Of a stretch of DNA of 64,000 nucleotides, positions 22,877 to 35,113 are shown in pieces. The stretch is taken from the NCBI GenBank assembly GCA_022749755.1, contig CM040442.1, forward strand, positions 16,156,457 through 16,220,456, read 5' to 3'. The stretch is from Azadirachta indica. Its lineage: Eukaryota; Streptophyta; Magnoliopsida; Sapindales; Meliaceae. Position 1 is the first letter of the stretch; each line of letters opens with the position of its first letter. The translations under genes were made by a program, and so were the position numbers. Below the pieces are notes generated by a model. The model ran no database searches. It worked only from the letters and a program-made list of their open reading frames with translations, and was not told the origin of the DNA.

Positions 22877-25800
22877 GTAAATGGAGTAATGTAAACTTTT
22901 GGCTATGGTGTTAAGCAAGAAAGGGGAGTGGAATGCTATTCCGAGATTTAGGAGAACTTCGGCTATGATGTTGAGAAATGAAAGAGAAGATTAAATGATA
23001 GTGAAAAATGGTGAAGAATGGGAAGAAGAAGGAATAATGATAGATAGATAATAATAAATTTACATTTTACTGTAAAAATATCAATTTTTTACTATTTATT
23101 GTCACTTATTAAAATATGCAACCTTATTAAAATATACAATTGTCATAAAAAGTAATAGTTTCTGCCAACAAAGATAATATTATGGGGTATTGGGGTATTA
23201 GTCAAACAACATAGGGTCATTAGGTAATATATATAATATGGTGGAAATGAGAATTCTCCCTAAAAACTATTTCTCTTTTTGAGCTAAAGTTTTTAAACGA
23301 CCAAAATCCTAAATTTTGAGACTTAAAAATTGGATCAAAATATGAATTTTTAAAACCGGAAAAGGAACCAAAATATAAAATTTTGAAACCTAAAAAACTG
23401 GACTAAATTGCAAAAGTTTCAAACTTGTCTAAAAGTCGGTTTTTATTCGATTTATTCAGACCGGTCCAATGGGTTCACATAAATTGAAAAACAGTAAAAA
23501 TTAAGGCATAATGGGTTTCAAATTTGGTCGGCTGAATTTGCCCATTCAATTGACTGAATAGCCATTTTCATTTGACTGAATTTATGGAAAATGATCCATT
23601 GCATCTCTTTTATTTTTTTAAAAATTGACTACTTACAAATTTGATTTTATTTACAAAAAAACACATAAATCTTGATAATAAAATTTGTCATTGGCCTGTG
23701 CACGACAATTTATAATAATAAAATATACATTAACCTGTGAGATATGTTTTAGGGTTTTTATGCGTTCACATTTAATGTGTTAATCACGTAACTTTAATTT
23801 AGAAAAATGCATGTGTTAATGATATTATAATTATGTAACATGTTTTATGTTGATGTTGTATGAAATATACTAACATTAGTGGTGAAAACATTAAAATTGA
23901 AAGTGTATGTTTAAGAACAGCTTGCTCAGTGGTCGCTCGTCCTCTTTTTTCTACTTTAGTAATTGGAAACTTGTCTTCATTTGTGAGGGACACATACTAT
24001 TGATGCAATGGTTTGTGGTTGGATTATCTTTCACATTTTACATTAACAAATTGAGCCTTGCCATGTGCTGTGTACCTTTGGCACTTGATTTTTTGTATCT
24101 GATGTAGTTTTAGTGTTACTTAAATTAAAAGAGGCCATATGGGCTTTATCTTATATATAATTATTTTTCTATTGCAACATCAGGGTAGACATCAGACTTA
24201 CAACTAGAAAAATAGTCTTTATTGATAGCATATTAATATTAGTAATATATTTCATTGACACTAGTTCATAGTAACTAAAATTGTCCAATCACTCAATATT
24301 AACGTTAATGAGAGTATCACGAGAATAGTATTAGTATTTTTCTTTTTTCATGATATCAACACATTATTGAGACTATTGTATCAAGATACACTATGACAAA
24401 ATTGATTTCTGATAATTGTGATACTATTAGATTTAAAATTAGTGATGTATTTGCAATATCAAAGTTGTTTAGATTTATATGATGTTACTACTTATTTGCC
24501 AACATAAAATTAGTCTCAATGAATGTTTTTAAATAAAAAAATTAAAAATATTTTTTTTTATTATTAACAATGTTCTTCTTATTTATTATTCAACATTTCA
24601 AATTAATTTTAAAAATAGCAATACGATAATTGAAATTAACATGTAATATAAATATATAAATTAAATATTTATAATTAAACTTGCAAATCAAAACACAACT
24701 CAATACACATTAACTTACAAACAAACATACAGAATTCAATAATAAATACAAGTTCTACAAGCATAAGCTTGAGTACCAAATACAAAACATATATCTAATA
24801 CTAATAGCAAGTACAATAATAAGTTTAATCACAAACTGCAAATATTCATTGCACTTAGAGGATGGGAACTATAGGCGCCTTATTGGACGGTAGATACCCA
24901 TATAAGTATCACTAGAATTCTCTTTTTCTCCTATTATTAAGAACTACGGTTTCCAAACCCTAAACGGGAAAATAAATTAACAATCAATTTCCATAAAATA
25001 AAAGCATAAATGGAAAGTTTTAAATCTAAAATCCATCTCAAAAAAGGAAAACTAAAGATTAGAGAATTGACTGAAAAAAGAATGGAGAAAAATAAGAACA
25101 ATCTAAGTGTCAAACTAAAGCATATATATGATGATTAATAACTTTAGTATGATAAAGTATTAAATAAGACTTCTAGATAAAAATAAATAAATAAATAATC
25201 AATATAAGTTTCAGCTAATAGCCCAAAATTCAACAAGATAACATAACAAATTTACAAAATGCTAAATTATGTCAAATTAATCAAAAAAAAAAATGGATCC
25301 ACCAAGCAAAAGACACTCATATCCCATATTTTACAAAAGTATAAGACTCTTCTATTTTATGTGGGTAGAATTTCCTCTATAACACGTAAATGACAAAAAA
25401 ATTTATAATATCAATAGATTGTATATAGTATTAAAAGAAAAAATTGAAAACAAAGGAGAAACAATAGTCAAAACAATCTATTGATATTATAAATTTTTTC
25501 TTTTATTGACATATAGCAATGTTAACAAAAATTATGTCATATAGCACATCACAAAAAATTTACTATATCTAATGACTTGCATAAAATATTTGTTCATAAA
25601 ATATACAAATTAATCTTTTGCATATATAAAAAAAGATAATAAATGAAGAGATTCCAAAATTTACTTGCAGATTAATTATTCATTACTAGTGAAAGGTGTA
25701 TGTCCATGTATAAACTTAAATGATTTGAGTAAATACTTGCAATAAGATCATTCATTAAAATATATATCAAGTATCAATCTATTGAAAAAGAAATGAAATA

Positions 25801-26289
25801 GAAATACTCATAACAACTAAAAGATGATGGACAAGACAAATGAAACTATACCTGCTTGAAAGATGAACAATGCATTGATACGATCTTAGTCAGGCCAGGG
25901 CTGCAAAGTCCAGGTACCCAGATAATTAATTTTAACACTATAGGCTAGCTTCGAGCTTGGGTTAAACTCGACTTTAAATATATTTTTAAAATCCAATGTA
26001 AGCCAGGTTGAATCAATACCTGGCAAAGTCTTGGCACCAAAATAATAAATTTTAAAACTCCAACCTGGCTCCAAAAATATGAAATTTGGCCTAGGTGCTT
26101 TATAAATTTAAACGAATATGAGCCAGTTTTATAAAATTAAACTCTAACCCATAAGTTTTCAACTGTTAATTCTGACCAGGACCAAGCTGGGTCAAGGCAC
26201 AGTCTGAATAATATATAGCTCGGGTTTAGGCCTGGGTCAAGTTTAAATAAATTTATTCAAGCCTGAACCGAATAATAAATTTATTCTAT
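22877..26289. other. AT-rich spacer between the two dispersed repeat copies
   Basis: No gene supported. It contains the 25396-25499 hairpin and, at 25890-26280, a patch repeating CCAGG/CCTGG-type words (CCAGGTACCCAG, AGCCAGGTTG, AACCTGGCTCC, GGCCTGGGTC). That patch resembles the degenerate pyrimidine/purine repeats common in plant intergenic DNA. A similar patch lies at ~28110-28210. Confidence 0.4.
25396..25499. repeat. Perfect 27-bp inverted repeat with 50-bp spacer
   Basis: 25396-25422 and 25473-25499 are exact reverse complements. The core is TATAATATCAATAGATTGT. They could form a long hairpin. Confidence 0.9.
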
Positions 26290-26800
26290 ATAAGTCGAAT
26301 TTTAAGGTTTTGAGTTGTATACTCACACAGGAGCTGGCTATTTTTTGCTTTTGCCTATTTGTTAAAGGCTCTTTTTCCCCTTTTACACCTGGATGAGGAA
26401 GGAGAGTGTACATGCAAGAGGCCATTTTTTTCTTATATAAGTCAGTTTTAAAGTTTTTGAGTTGTACACTCACTTTTAATAGTTTGATTAATAACTGATA
26501 CCATGTACTCACTTTTACTATGTGCACATCGATGGTTTGACCTAGAGAGTCTATATGCAAGAGGTTATCTTTTTTCAGATGAGTTTTCTTTTTTTTTTTT
26601 TTTTTGTTTTATACTCACACATGAAGTCGGTTTTGATTAAAAACTGATGTCATATACTCACTTTTGCTATATGTACATTGATGGTCAATTTTGCTACATG
26701 CACATCAATGGTTCGACTTGGAGAATCTTTTTTTATTTTTTTTTTTTTAACATGAGTTTATTTTACAGTTTTTGAGTTGTATACTCATATATAAGCAGTT
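26290..26800. repeat. Degenerate ~150-bp tandem repeats
   Basis: Four units are marked by GAGTTGTATACTCAC or close variants at about 26312, 26458, 26604 and 26775. They also share TGATGTCATATACTCAC-like and TGCACATCGATGGTTTGAC-like blocks and T runs. Confidence 0.75.
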
Positions 26801-26937
26801 ATCTACCCTCATTTTCTTCTACACCAAGTGAAAGAGCTAACCTTAAAACCAATGTCTACTAGATAGTCCACAATCCTTTATAACAATTCTAAGTTCCTAC
26901 GTTGATTCAAAATTATGCAAATTCTCTATATTTTTCA

Positions 26938-27357
26938 ATGTTTAGCCATTGTGATATAGGTTTGTTGATTTATAAATTTATTGTGATTGCTATTTGGATT
27001 TGCTGAGAATTTTTCTTTATTGGAATTTTTGGTTACTAGAATTGTGAATTTGAACAATTTTTGCAGTTCTTGATATATTAAGCTTTAATAATTTGCGAAA
27101 TGAAGATTGTTGGCTAGCTTTGGGTAGATTAACAATGAAGGTGAGAAAAAATGACAGTGGAAATTCAAAAAAAAGAGAAAGAAAGAATAAATAAATAAAT
27201 AAATAATTTATTTGATAAATTAAGAATGATTAAAATATAAATTAATTGACTTTTTAAAAATCTTTATAAGTTAAAAAATATATTTATTTTTAAAATATCT
27301 CTTATCAAATTAATTGACTTCTTTGCTTTTGTTGTCGTTAAAGTTTTGGTTTTGAAA
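26938..27357 (+). repeat. Dispersed direct repeat, copy 2
   Basis: Second copy of 22501-22876, 4437 bp downstream. It carries about 40 extra bp around 27080-27120 that the first copy lacks. Confidence 0.8.
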
Positions 27358-30300
27358 TATGTTGAAATTAATTCTTACAGTAAATGTAAATATCAATAGA
27401 TTATAAAGGTATAATATCCAAAAAAAAAAATCCTGCTTCTCCTTCTACTTTAATATTAATTAGAAACTGTCTAATTATATAATAAATCTTTTGATTTTAA
27501 AATCTTTCAAATAAGTTTGAATAAGAACATTACATTCATGTGAGTCGAATTTAAACCTATTATTATTTTTCACATTACAACTCACAATTTGTGTTTAAAA
27601 GAGTAATGTTATTTAGACAAAATAACATAATTTTGGAGTTTGGCTTGGACTCAATCCTAAATTTATTTTTAAGTGTTAAAAAGTCAATGGTACTTATACA
27701 GTTGATAGTCTTTTTTTTTTTTTAAAGAAGGAATTGATAGTAATTAGAATTCATTAATAATATGGTTTCTCTTAAAAAAAAATAAAGATAATGATGAAAT
27801 GGACAGTTTGTGCTTTAGAAGGAAGAATTGTTTAACAAAATTATTATGTGAGGTAAAATATCAAAAGCATGTTTTATAGATATAGTTAGATTTTTAAAAT
27901 AGAATAAAATATTAGTAATGCATAAATTTTATAATTTAGCTGTTGAGTTCCAGAAAATGACAATAAGAATTACAATGAAAAAATAATAATAATAACTAGC
28001 AATATGAATGATTAGTTAATTAAATTTTAAATTATACAAAATAAAATTTTAAAAACGCCGGTTATGGAAATTGAATCATTCATCGAACCTCGCTTTGGCA
28101 AAGTGATAAATATGGGCTTGGAAAAACACTCGGGCCAGGTCGAGTTGTGAATGCCAGGCCCGGTCCAGGTGAATTTCTTAAGTTCAGGCTCAGATCCAGT
28201 TAAGATTTCAAATTTTTAAAAAAAAATCTTAAAGAGGGATAATATGGGAAATAATATGTGGACTTATATGACTAATATAAGAAATTAATGAACTAAAGTG
28301 ACATTTCTTAAAATAAAAGTGACTAATAAAGAACTTTCCCCTCTCCAAAATCTAATGATGAAAATTTAGACATCAGCGTCACCATTGGCAAAATCAACGA
28401 TAACATTTGTAATTAATTCCTTAACTTCTACGCGACAAAACTTTGGATGGTCTTATCTTAAAAAAAGTATTACATATTCTTTAAATATTTCCATAAATTT
28501 GATTAAAATAATATATTAAAACATAATTTGATAATTTTAACAATCAACCCCTAACTTAAGTTATTTTTGAGCTAAGAAAATTTAAAAATAACAGATACCT
28601 TTTTCAGTTTGAGAGTACACATATACTTGAAATTTGAAGAAATACACATATTCCTCCCTTAACTTAAATGTAATATTTTTAATTCTTTTCTTTTGTCGCA
28701 AATAATTATTTAAGTTTGCCCTAACTTGATTTTAGTATTTGTTTGAACAATAATATTTTCTTTTATGAATTTTATCAAAATAATAAATTAAAATAAAAAT
28801 ATTCAATTTTAACATTTTAGTTGTGGATAATAGGAACTATTTATTGTAATTAAAAAATTATATCTTAATTTATTATTTTTTACTAAAATTTAGAGAAAAA
28901 ATAATAATAATCGAATATTTCAATTAGTTGATATCTAAATTAACATAATATTTGTCTATTTCTTCAAATTTGGTTATTTTTAGTTTTACATAAGTTTTGT
29001 TAGGGACTAAATTATTAATTTTGATAATATTATGTCGTATAATGCTGTTTAAGAAATGGATGGGGACTAAAATGTTATTAGCTAATTAAAAAATAAGCCG
29101 TACCATGTGCACTTGGAATCTGTCCTTCCTCAAATGTTTCTTCCCCAAATGACATCGTTTCTACTTTTGTCCCCTTCTATTGTCAGCGACTCACGGTTCA
29201 TATTCTTTCCACTTCCCATAATACCCTCATTTCCGGGTCAAACTATCATCGGTTTTATCGCCGCAACGTATATTTTTCAGTAAAATGACGAAAGTATCCT
29301 CGTACCTTGATAAATGTTGCCATTTAATATAATATGGTCCCAAAATATTAAAACACACTAATTATGCCTACTATTATCATTTTATTTCAGTATTTTGCAA
29401 AATAAAAATAGATATTATACAAAATAATTATATCAAAATTTATAAAAAAATAGATATAAAAAATTAAGAAAAAACCTTAATAAAATTAACGAAACGAGGA
29501 TGATTATATATACAATAAAGAGTTAAAAAAATATTTGATTAATAAAATAAGATATTTTTGTTAATTGTAGTATTATAAAGTTAAAAGACAAAGAAATTAA
29601 TTAGAAAAATATTATGCAAAATTACTAAAATGAATATTATAGTCGTTGTAGTCAAAACACAATTTATTGAAATTTAAAAATTGTGAGGATCACTACTCTT
29701 ATTAATATATCCAAATAAAATTTTTATAAGTAATATTTTTAAAAATAGTTATTACAACAAGTAAATTTTTTGAAAAAATATTTAATTTCTGACAAAGAAC
29801 AACAACAAATAAGTCATTTAATTTTACAAAATTTGAGATAAATTATATATATTTCGCATTTTGTTAATATAATATTTGTATTATTTTAATTAAATGGTAT
29901 ACTATTATCAATTATTTTAAATGGTAAAATTATATTTAATCTAATAAACAGATTAAATAAATAATAATTATTTAATCAGCTAAACAGTTTAAACAAATAA
30001 AATTCGTATTAATGAAATTCATTTGATTATATAGGTGGTGTCATATTAACAATATAATCATATGATTAATAAGTAGGTTAATTAATTAGTATCGTATCAT
30101 TTTTTCTATTAATCAAAACGTATTCATGTTTTGATATTTTAACTTTTACTACAATCAATAAACAGATTATATTTGGATCAATATAAAATTCTGTCATTTA
30201 AGTTAACAAGAGGGAAAACGTCGTTTACCAAATTGCCATCCAGGCCTAAACCACTACAACGGAGAAAACCAATGCACGTTTCTGAAAAGCTACGAGGACA

Positions 30301-30614
30301 AAAATGTCAATTTACGATACATCCAAAAAATCGAATTTTTGACACAGAACTAAGCGTTGACAGAAAGTAGGAGGTCTGTTTGGTCATTGAGAAAACAAGA
30401 AAATAAAAAAGAAAAATGATAAGATTATCAATTAATAAATGCAAGTCTAGTACTATAATTTGACATATAAGTCGTCTTCTTGAATGATTCAATAAGCTTG
30501 TGTTTTGTTTTCTGTTTAACAGTTAAACTTGTATCAGAATCTCAAATCTTTCCACCAGAAATTCCCAGTTCAGTCAAACAAAATCTTTCTGTCACATTGT
30601 CTTCTCATCGCTCA
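27358..30614. other. AT-rich spacer and F-box gene upstream region
   Basis: No gene found. At ~29100-29310 and ~30190-30380 the sequence is less AT-biased. The second of these lies directly upstream of the F-box gene and probably holds its promoter and 5' UTR. I could not single out a TATA box with confidence. Confidence 0.4.
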
Positions 30615-33600
30615 ATGAATAACACCAACCCTTTTGATTTTCTCACAGATGAAATCATTTTCATGATTCTTGACCATCTTAACAATGACCAATTTGCGAG
30701 AAAATCTTTCTCTCTATCTTGCAAAACGTTTTACTCCATTGAGTCTCGCCATCGCAGAAACCTCAAGCCATTGTGCACGGAACTACTATCAAGAATCTGC
30801 TGTAGATACCCTTTTATTTCACAGCTCGATCTCTCTCTTTTCCCACGCCCTGATGATAATGTACTGAACATTATTATATCATCCACATGGAAGTCCACTT
30901 TGCGTAGCATAAACCTTTCGAGATCAAGGTTCTTCACAAAAGTTGGGTTATCAAGTTTGCTTATGAATTGTCACTGTTTGATTGAGATTGACTTGTCTAA
31001 CTGGACAGAGTTGAGTGACATGGCTGCTGCAGCTATTGCAGAGGCTAAGAATCTGGAGAAATTGTGGTTGGCGAGGTGTAAGTCCATAACTGATATGGGG
31101 ATTGGACGCATAGCTGCTTGCTGCAGAAAGATGAGGTTACTTTGCTTGAAGTGGTGCGTTCGTGTTAGTGATTTTGGGGTAGAGTTGATTGCTTTGAAGT
31201 GTAAAGAGATTAGAAGCTTGGATCTCTCTTACTTAGCGGTATATAACATTCAGCCACTTCTTTTTTCCTTTTGGGTTTTGTTATTGCTTGATTTCTGTTT
31301 GATGTTTGGAGGAAACGAAAAACTCAGGTCACTTCAATCCTTTGCGATATATATAACTTTTCCCACGTGTTCTCTGCATACGCATGGGGCAGTTTATATT
31401 TTATTTAATTAAATTTTAGTTGGATGCTTTCTGATTTGATGCATAAATTGTGTAGGACATGTTTGGTGTTCCCATGATTGGTCTAGTACTCTAATTGCAA
31501 TGTGATGTCATTTGCTTCTTTCAATAAAGGTGCAGAGTTTACCTTTTTCTTCCTTAAAATGAATTAATTTTGCTCTCTGGAATTAATTTCTGTATTTGAT
31601 TGGTCTATTTTGCAGTCAGATATATGCCAACCTGTTTCGTTTTCTTTTTTAGCCTAACTTTCACTAGAGTTAGGTTGTAACATTGGGATTTAAGTTGAAT
31701 GATTTTGAGCACCCTGTTCTTAAGGATGTACTATGGACTTACTGTTGTTGTTTCCAGAATTGGCCGCCTCGATCAAGTTCTTTATCTGCAGTCTCGATTT
31801 TTTGGCATTAATTTCTCAGTGGACATTTGTAGAAAAATAGATTATCCGGATATCTTCCTCAAAAGTCTGAAATGATTCGTATAATTGAACATTGTGCTCT
31901 CTGAATTAGTACTATCTTTTCTTTTTGGTGTTGAGGTCATGGTTTTAGATAGTGGAGTAAATGGTTATTGACCAACTGTTGGTCAAAAAGTTGCTTGTCA
32001 AGGAATGCTAGCAGTAACCTAGTACCAAACCCACCACACGCATTGAGAATCTTCTTTGAACTTTTCTTTTCTTTGCACAAACAACACCCAATGAAATATA
32101 TCAGACACACTGTTATTGATCTAAATTTGATCTCTAAGTCTATAAGACAAAAGAAGAGAAAATTTGATTTTTGTGTGTTGTTGCAGGAAGAAAATTTTGT
32201 GTAGTTTGGATTAAGGAGTTAGCATGTGATAAACATGTGTGCCTAAATATGTCTAATTTATCCATGAATCACAGTATACCAGGCCTTATAAACCTACATA
32301 TTTTATATTATCAAGTCAACAAATTCAAGTTTATTTGTTTCCCCAAGCTAGAAGAAATTGGAATATGAAAATTTTTTATGTTTGCACAATGTAGATAACC
32401 GAAAAATGTCTCCCATCTGTCCTGCGATTACAACATCTCGAAGAATTAATTCTTGAAGGATGCCATGGTATTGATGATGATGGCCTTGCATCCCTCGAAC
32501 ACAGTTGCAAGTCTCTAAAGGTACAGGTTATTTTTCATAGATTAAAAATCAAAGAACTTGCATCCCTCGAACACAGTTGCAAGTCTCTAAAGGTACAGGT
32601 TATTTTTCATAGATTAAAAATCAAAGAACTGGAAATTTTGAATGATTATTCTGATGTGTCATACTTAGCTGTGTTTTACTTCAAATTGTATAAATTTTTC
32701 TCTTTTCCGCTTTGTGTAAAAAATATTGAATTTTAGTTTGAAACTTTTTTCAGGCTCTGAACATGTCAAAGTGTCAGAATATTAGTCATGTTGGTTTATC
32801 CTCTCTAATAAAAGGTGCTGATTGCCTGCAGCATCTTGCATTAGCTTATGGGTTTTGGGTAAGTATGAGGCCATTTGTGTTAACTTCTATCGTAATTATA
32901 TTTTTCTTCTTCTCATTTGGTGCATCTTTAATGATTGTTCAGGTCACTAATGATCTCTCAATATGTCTGCATAATTTCTCAATGTTACAATCCGTTAAGT
33001 TGAATGATTGTCCAGTTAGTTGTTCTGGGATAAAAGCCATTGGACATTGGCATGCTTCTCTCAAGGAATTGAGTTTGAGTAAGTGTTCAGGAGTCACAGA
33101 TGAGGAGCTCTCTTTTGTTGTGCAATCTCATAAACAGTTGAGGAAGTTAGACGTCACATGTTGTCGTAAGATAACATATGCCTCCATTGATAGCATTACA
33201 AATTCTTGCACCTCACTTACTTCTCTCAAAATGGAGTGCTGTAGCTTGGTTTCAAAAGAAGCCTTTGTGTTGATTGGACAGCGTTGTCTATATTTGGAGG
33301 AATTGGACATTACAGATAATGAAGTTGATGATGAAGGTTTTACCTTGATCCTAAGATTTCTTCTGTATGAATTAAAGGTTACATAAATGACTTACACAAT
33401 ATCAATGCAGGTCTAAAGTCCATATCAAGATGCTCCAAACTTCAAAGTTTAAAACTAGGGGTTTGTTCAAATATAACTGACAATGGACTCAAACATGTCG
33501 GAAGCGGTTGTTCAATTCTTAAGGAGCTTGATTTGTACAGGTTCGTTTCTTTTCCCCTCTGCACATCGCATGTTTTCATAGTAAGAAATGTTTAGCATGA

Positions 33601-34488
33601 CTAGTAAGTTTTCAATTATCATTTGATTTGAAGAATATTGCCTGCAGATTGTCTATAGCATTCGATTCTACATTAACAGGGATAAAGAATGTAAGAGTTT
33701 ATGTTCTTATTAGTACAGAGTTTTCAGTAGAAGAGTGAATAGGAATGTTTTTAAGAAATAGATCTCTGTTTAAGCATCACGAAGCAGTGACATTTTTTCC
33801 TTTCTTGTAATGATCTAATCACTACTTTTTATGTAGGTGCTCGGGAATAACAGACATCAGCATTGCAGCAGTTTCCCATGGTTGTCGTTCCCTGGAAACA
33901 ATCAATATAGCTTATAATGAAGGAGTTACAGATGCCTCCTTAATATCATTGTCAAAATGTTCAAGGTTGAAAATACTAGAAATTCGAGGTTGCTCTTGTG
34001 TCTCATCAGTTGGTCTATCAGCCATTGCTGTGGGATGTAGACAACTAGCAATCCTAGACATCAAGAAGTGCTTCAATGTAAATGATAACGGAATGCTTCC
34101 ACTTGCTCAAAATTCCCAGAACTTGAAACAGGTGCTCGCATTTCCCTTCTCTTGTTTGCAGAATCATAGGGTGATTTCAAACTGATAACATAACAATGCT
34201 TTATATCTTATACTGCAGATAAACTTATCCTATTGTTCAGTAACAGATGCTGGACTCATAGCACTAGCTAGCATCAAGCACCTGCAAAACATAACTATCT
34301 TACATTTGGTGGGATTAACTCCAAATGGCCTGGCCGCTGCCCTATTATCATGCCAAGGGCTGATCAAAGTGAAGCTCCATGCATCATTTAGACCATTACT
34401 TCCTCAATCATTTCTTCGTTACATGGAAGCCCGAAATTGTGTGTTTATGTGGAGAGAAAAACCATTTCCGGGTGCCCTTTCGAGATGA
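30615..34488 (+). CDS. F-box/LRR-repeat protein, FBL3-like
   Basis: Predicted substrate-recognition subunit of an SCF ubiquitin ligase. Exons: 30615-31238, 32395-32520, 32754-32858, 32943-33336, 33411-33540, 33837-34131 and 34219-34488, giving about 647 aa. This is close to the ~665 aa of Arabidopsis FBL3. Introns are GT-AG, and every junction keeps the frame. The F-box lies at residues ~9-45 (FDFLTDEIIFMILDHL). The rest is a chain of cysteine-containing LRRs (for example LEKLWLARCKSITDMGIGRI, LKELSLSKCSGVTDEEL, LKELDLYRCSGITDISI, LAILDIKKCFNVNDNGM). The ATG at 30615 was chosen because the longer frame opens only at a TTG (30480). The donor of intron 4 (GTTTTA) is weak. The 3' end of exon 2 and its donor are duplicated (see 32485-32628), allowing a 24-codon in-frame variant. 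Confidence 0.9.
32485..32628 (+). repeat. Perfect 72-bp tandem duplication across an exon-intron junction
   Basis: 32485-32556 and 32557-32628 are identical. Each copy holds the last 36 nt of exon 2 of the F-box gene, the splice donor (AAAG|GTACAG) and the first 36 nt of the intron. The result is two identical donors, at 32521 and 32593. Confidence 0.97.
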
Positions 34489-35113
34489 AGAAGGTTACAT
34501 TATAAACTACCATATTTTAGCAAACGATATAGTTTTTTCTATCCCTATAACAGGCGGAAATTGATTCCAAGGAATGAAAGGAAGCTGGAGTAGACATTTA
34601 CAGTACTAGGTCTCACACAGGGTCACAGCTGCTATTTGTTTTACTCTACATGCTTGTATTATTATTTAACAAGAAAGAACAAGCTTGAGCTGATTTGGCC
34701 TTGGGCATATTATTCGCTTATGCTTCTCGACCAACAAGAGGGCAAACATTACATACGTGTGCTAGAGTCACTAGTTCTGAGTAGGTATCTGATCATGTAT
34801 CAAAAGATAGATAGATGGGTACGATGATTGCATTAACAAAGGCAATTACGTTTTCTTGACTTTGACCAAAGCACCTTCACTGAGGTTGCGAAGACATGAA
34901 ATGAACCCAGTTTGTTTTAATGACTCATTTGTTACTTTCTGTGTAGCACTGTATCAGTGGCATTTTGCCTGAATTGGGTATATTTGACTTAAAGACAAAG
35001 ACATAAAATTCAGGAGTTAAACTATATTTCAAAAAGGGCCCTAGCACGTGACTAAGGGATACAAAATCATGTTCTCGAAATGGAGGGTATAAGTTCCAGA
35101 GACAAAGTTTCAT
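34489..35113 (+). other. 3' flank of the F-box gene
   Basis: Probable 3' UTR followed by spacer. It contains CTTGACTTTGACCAAAG at about 34855, a pair of W-box cores. No further gene is visible. Confidence 0.4.

Noticed and set aside
30480..30614. Longer N-terminus for the F-box/LRR protein
   Set aside because: The extension begins at a TTG, and its residues do not resemble the family. The ATG at 30615 directly precedes the F-box.
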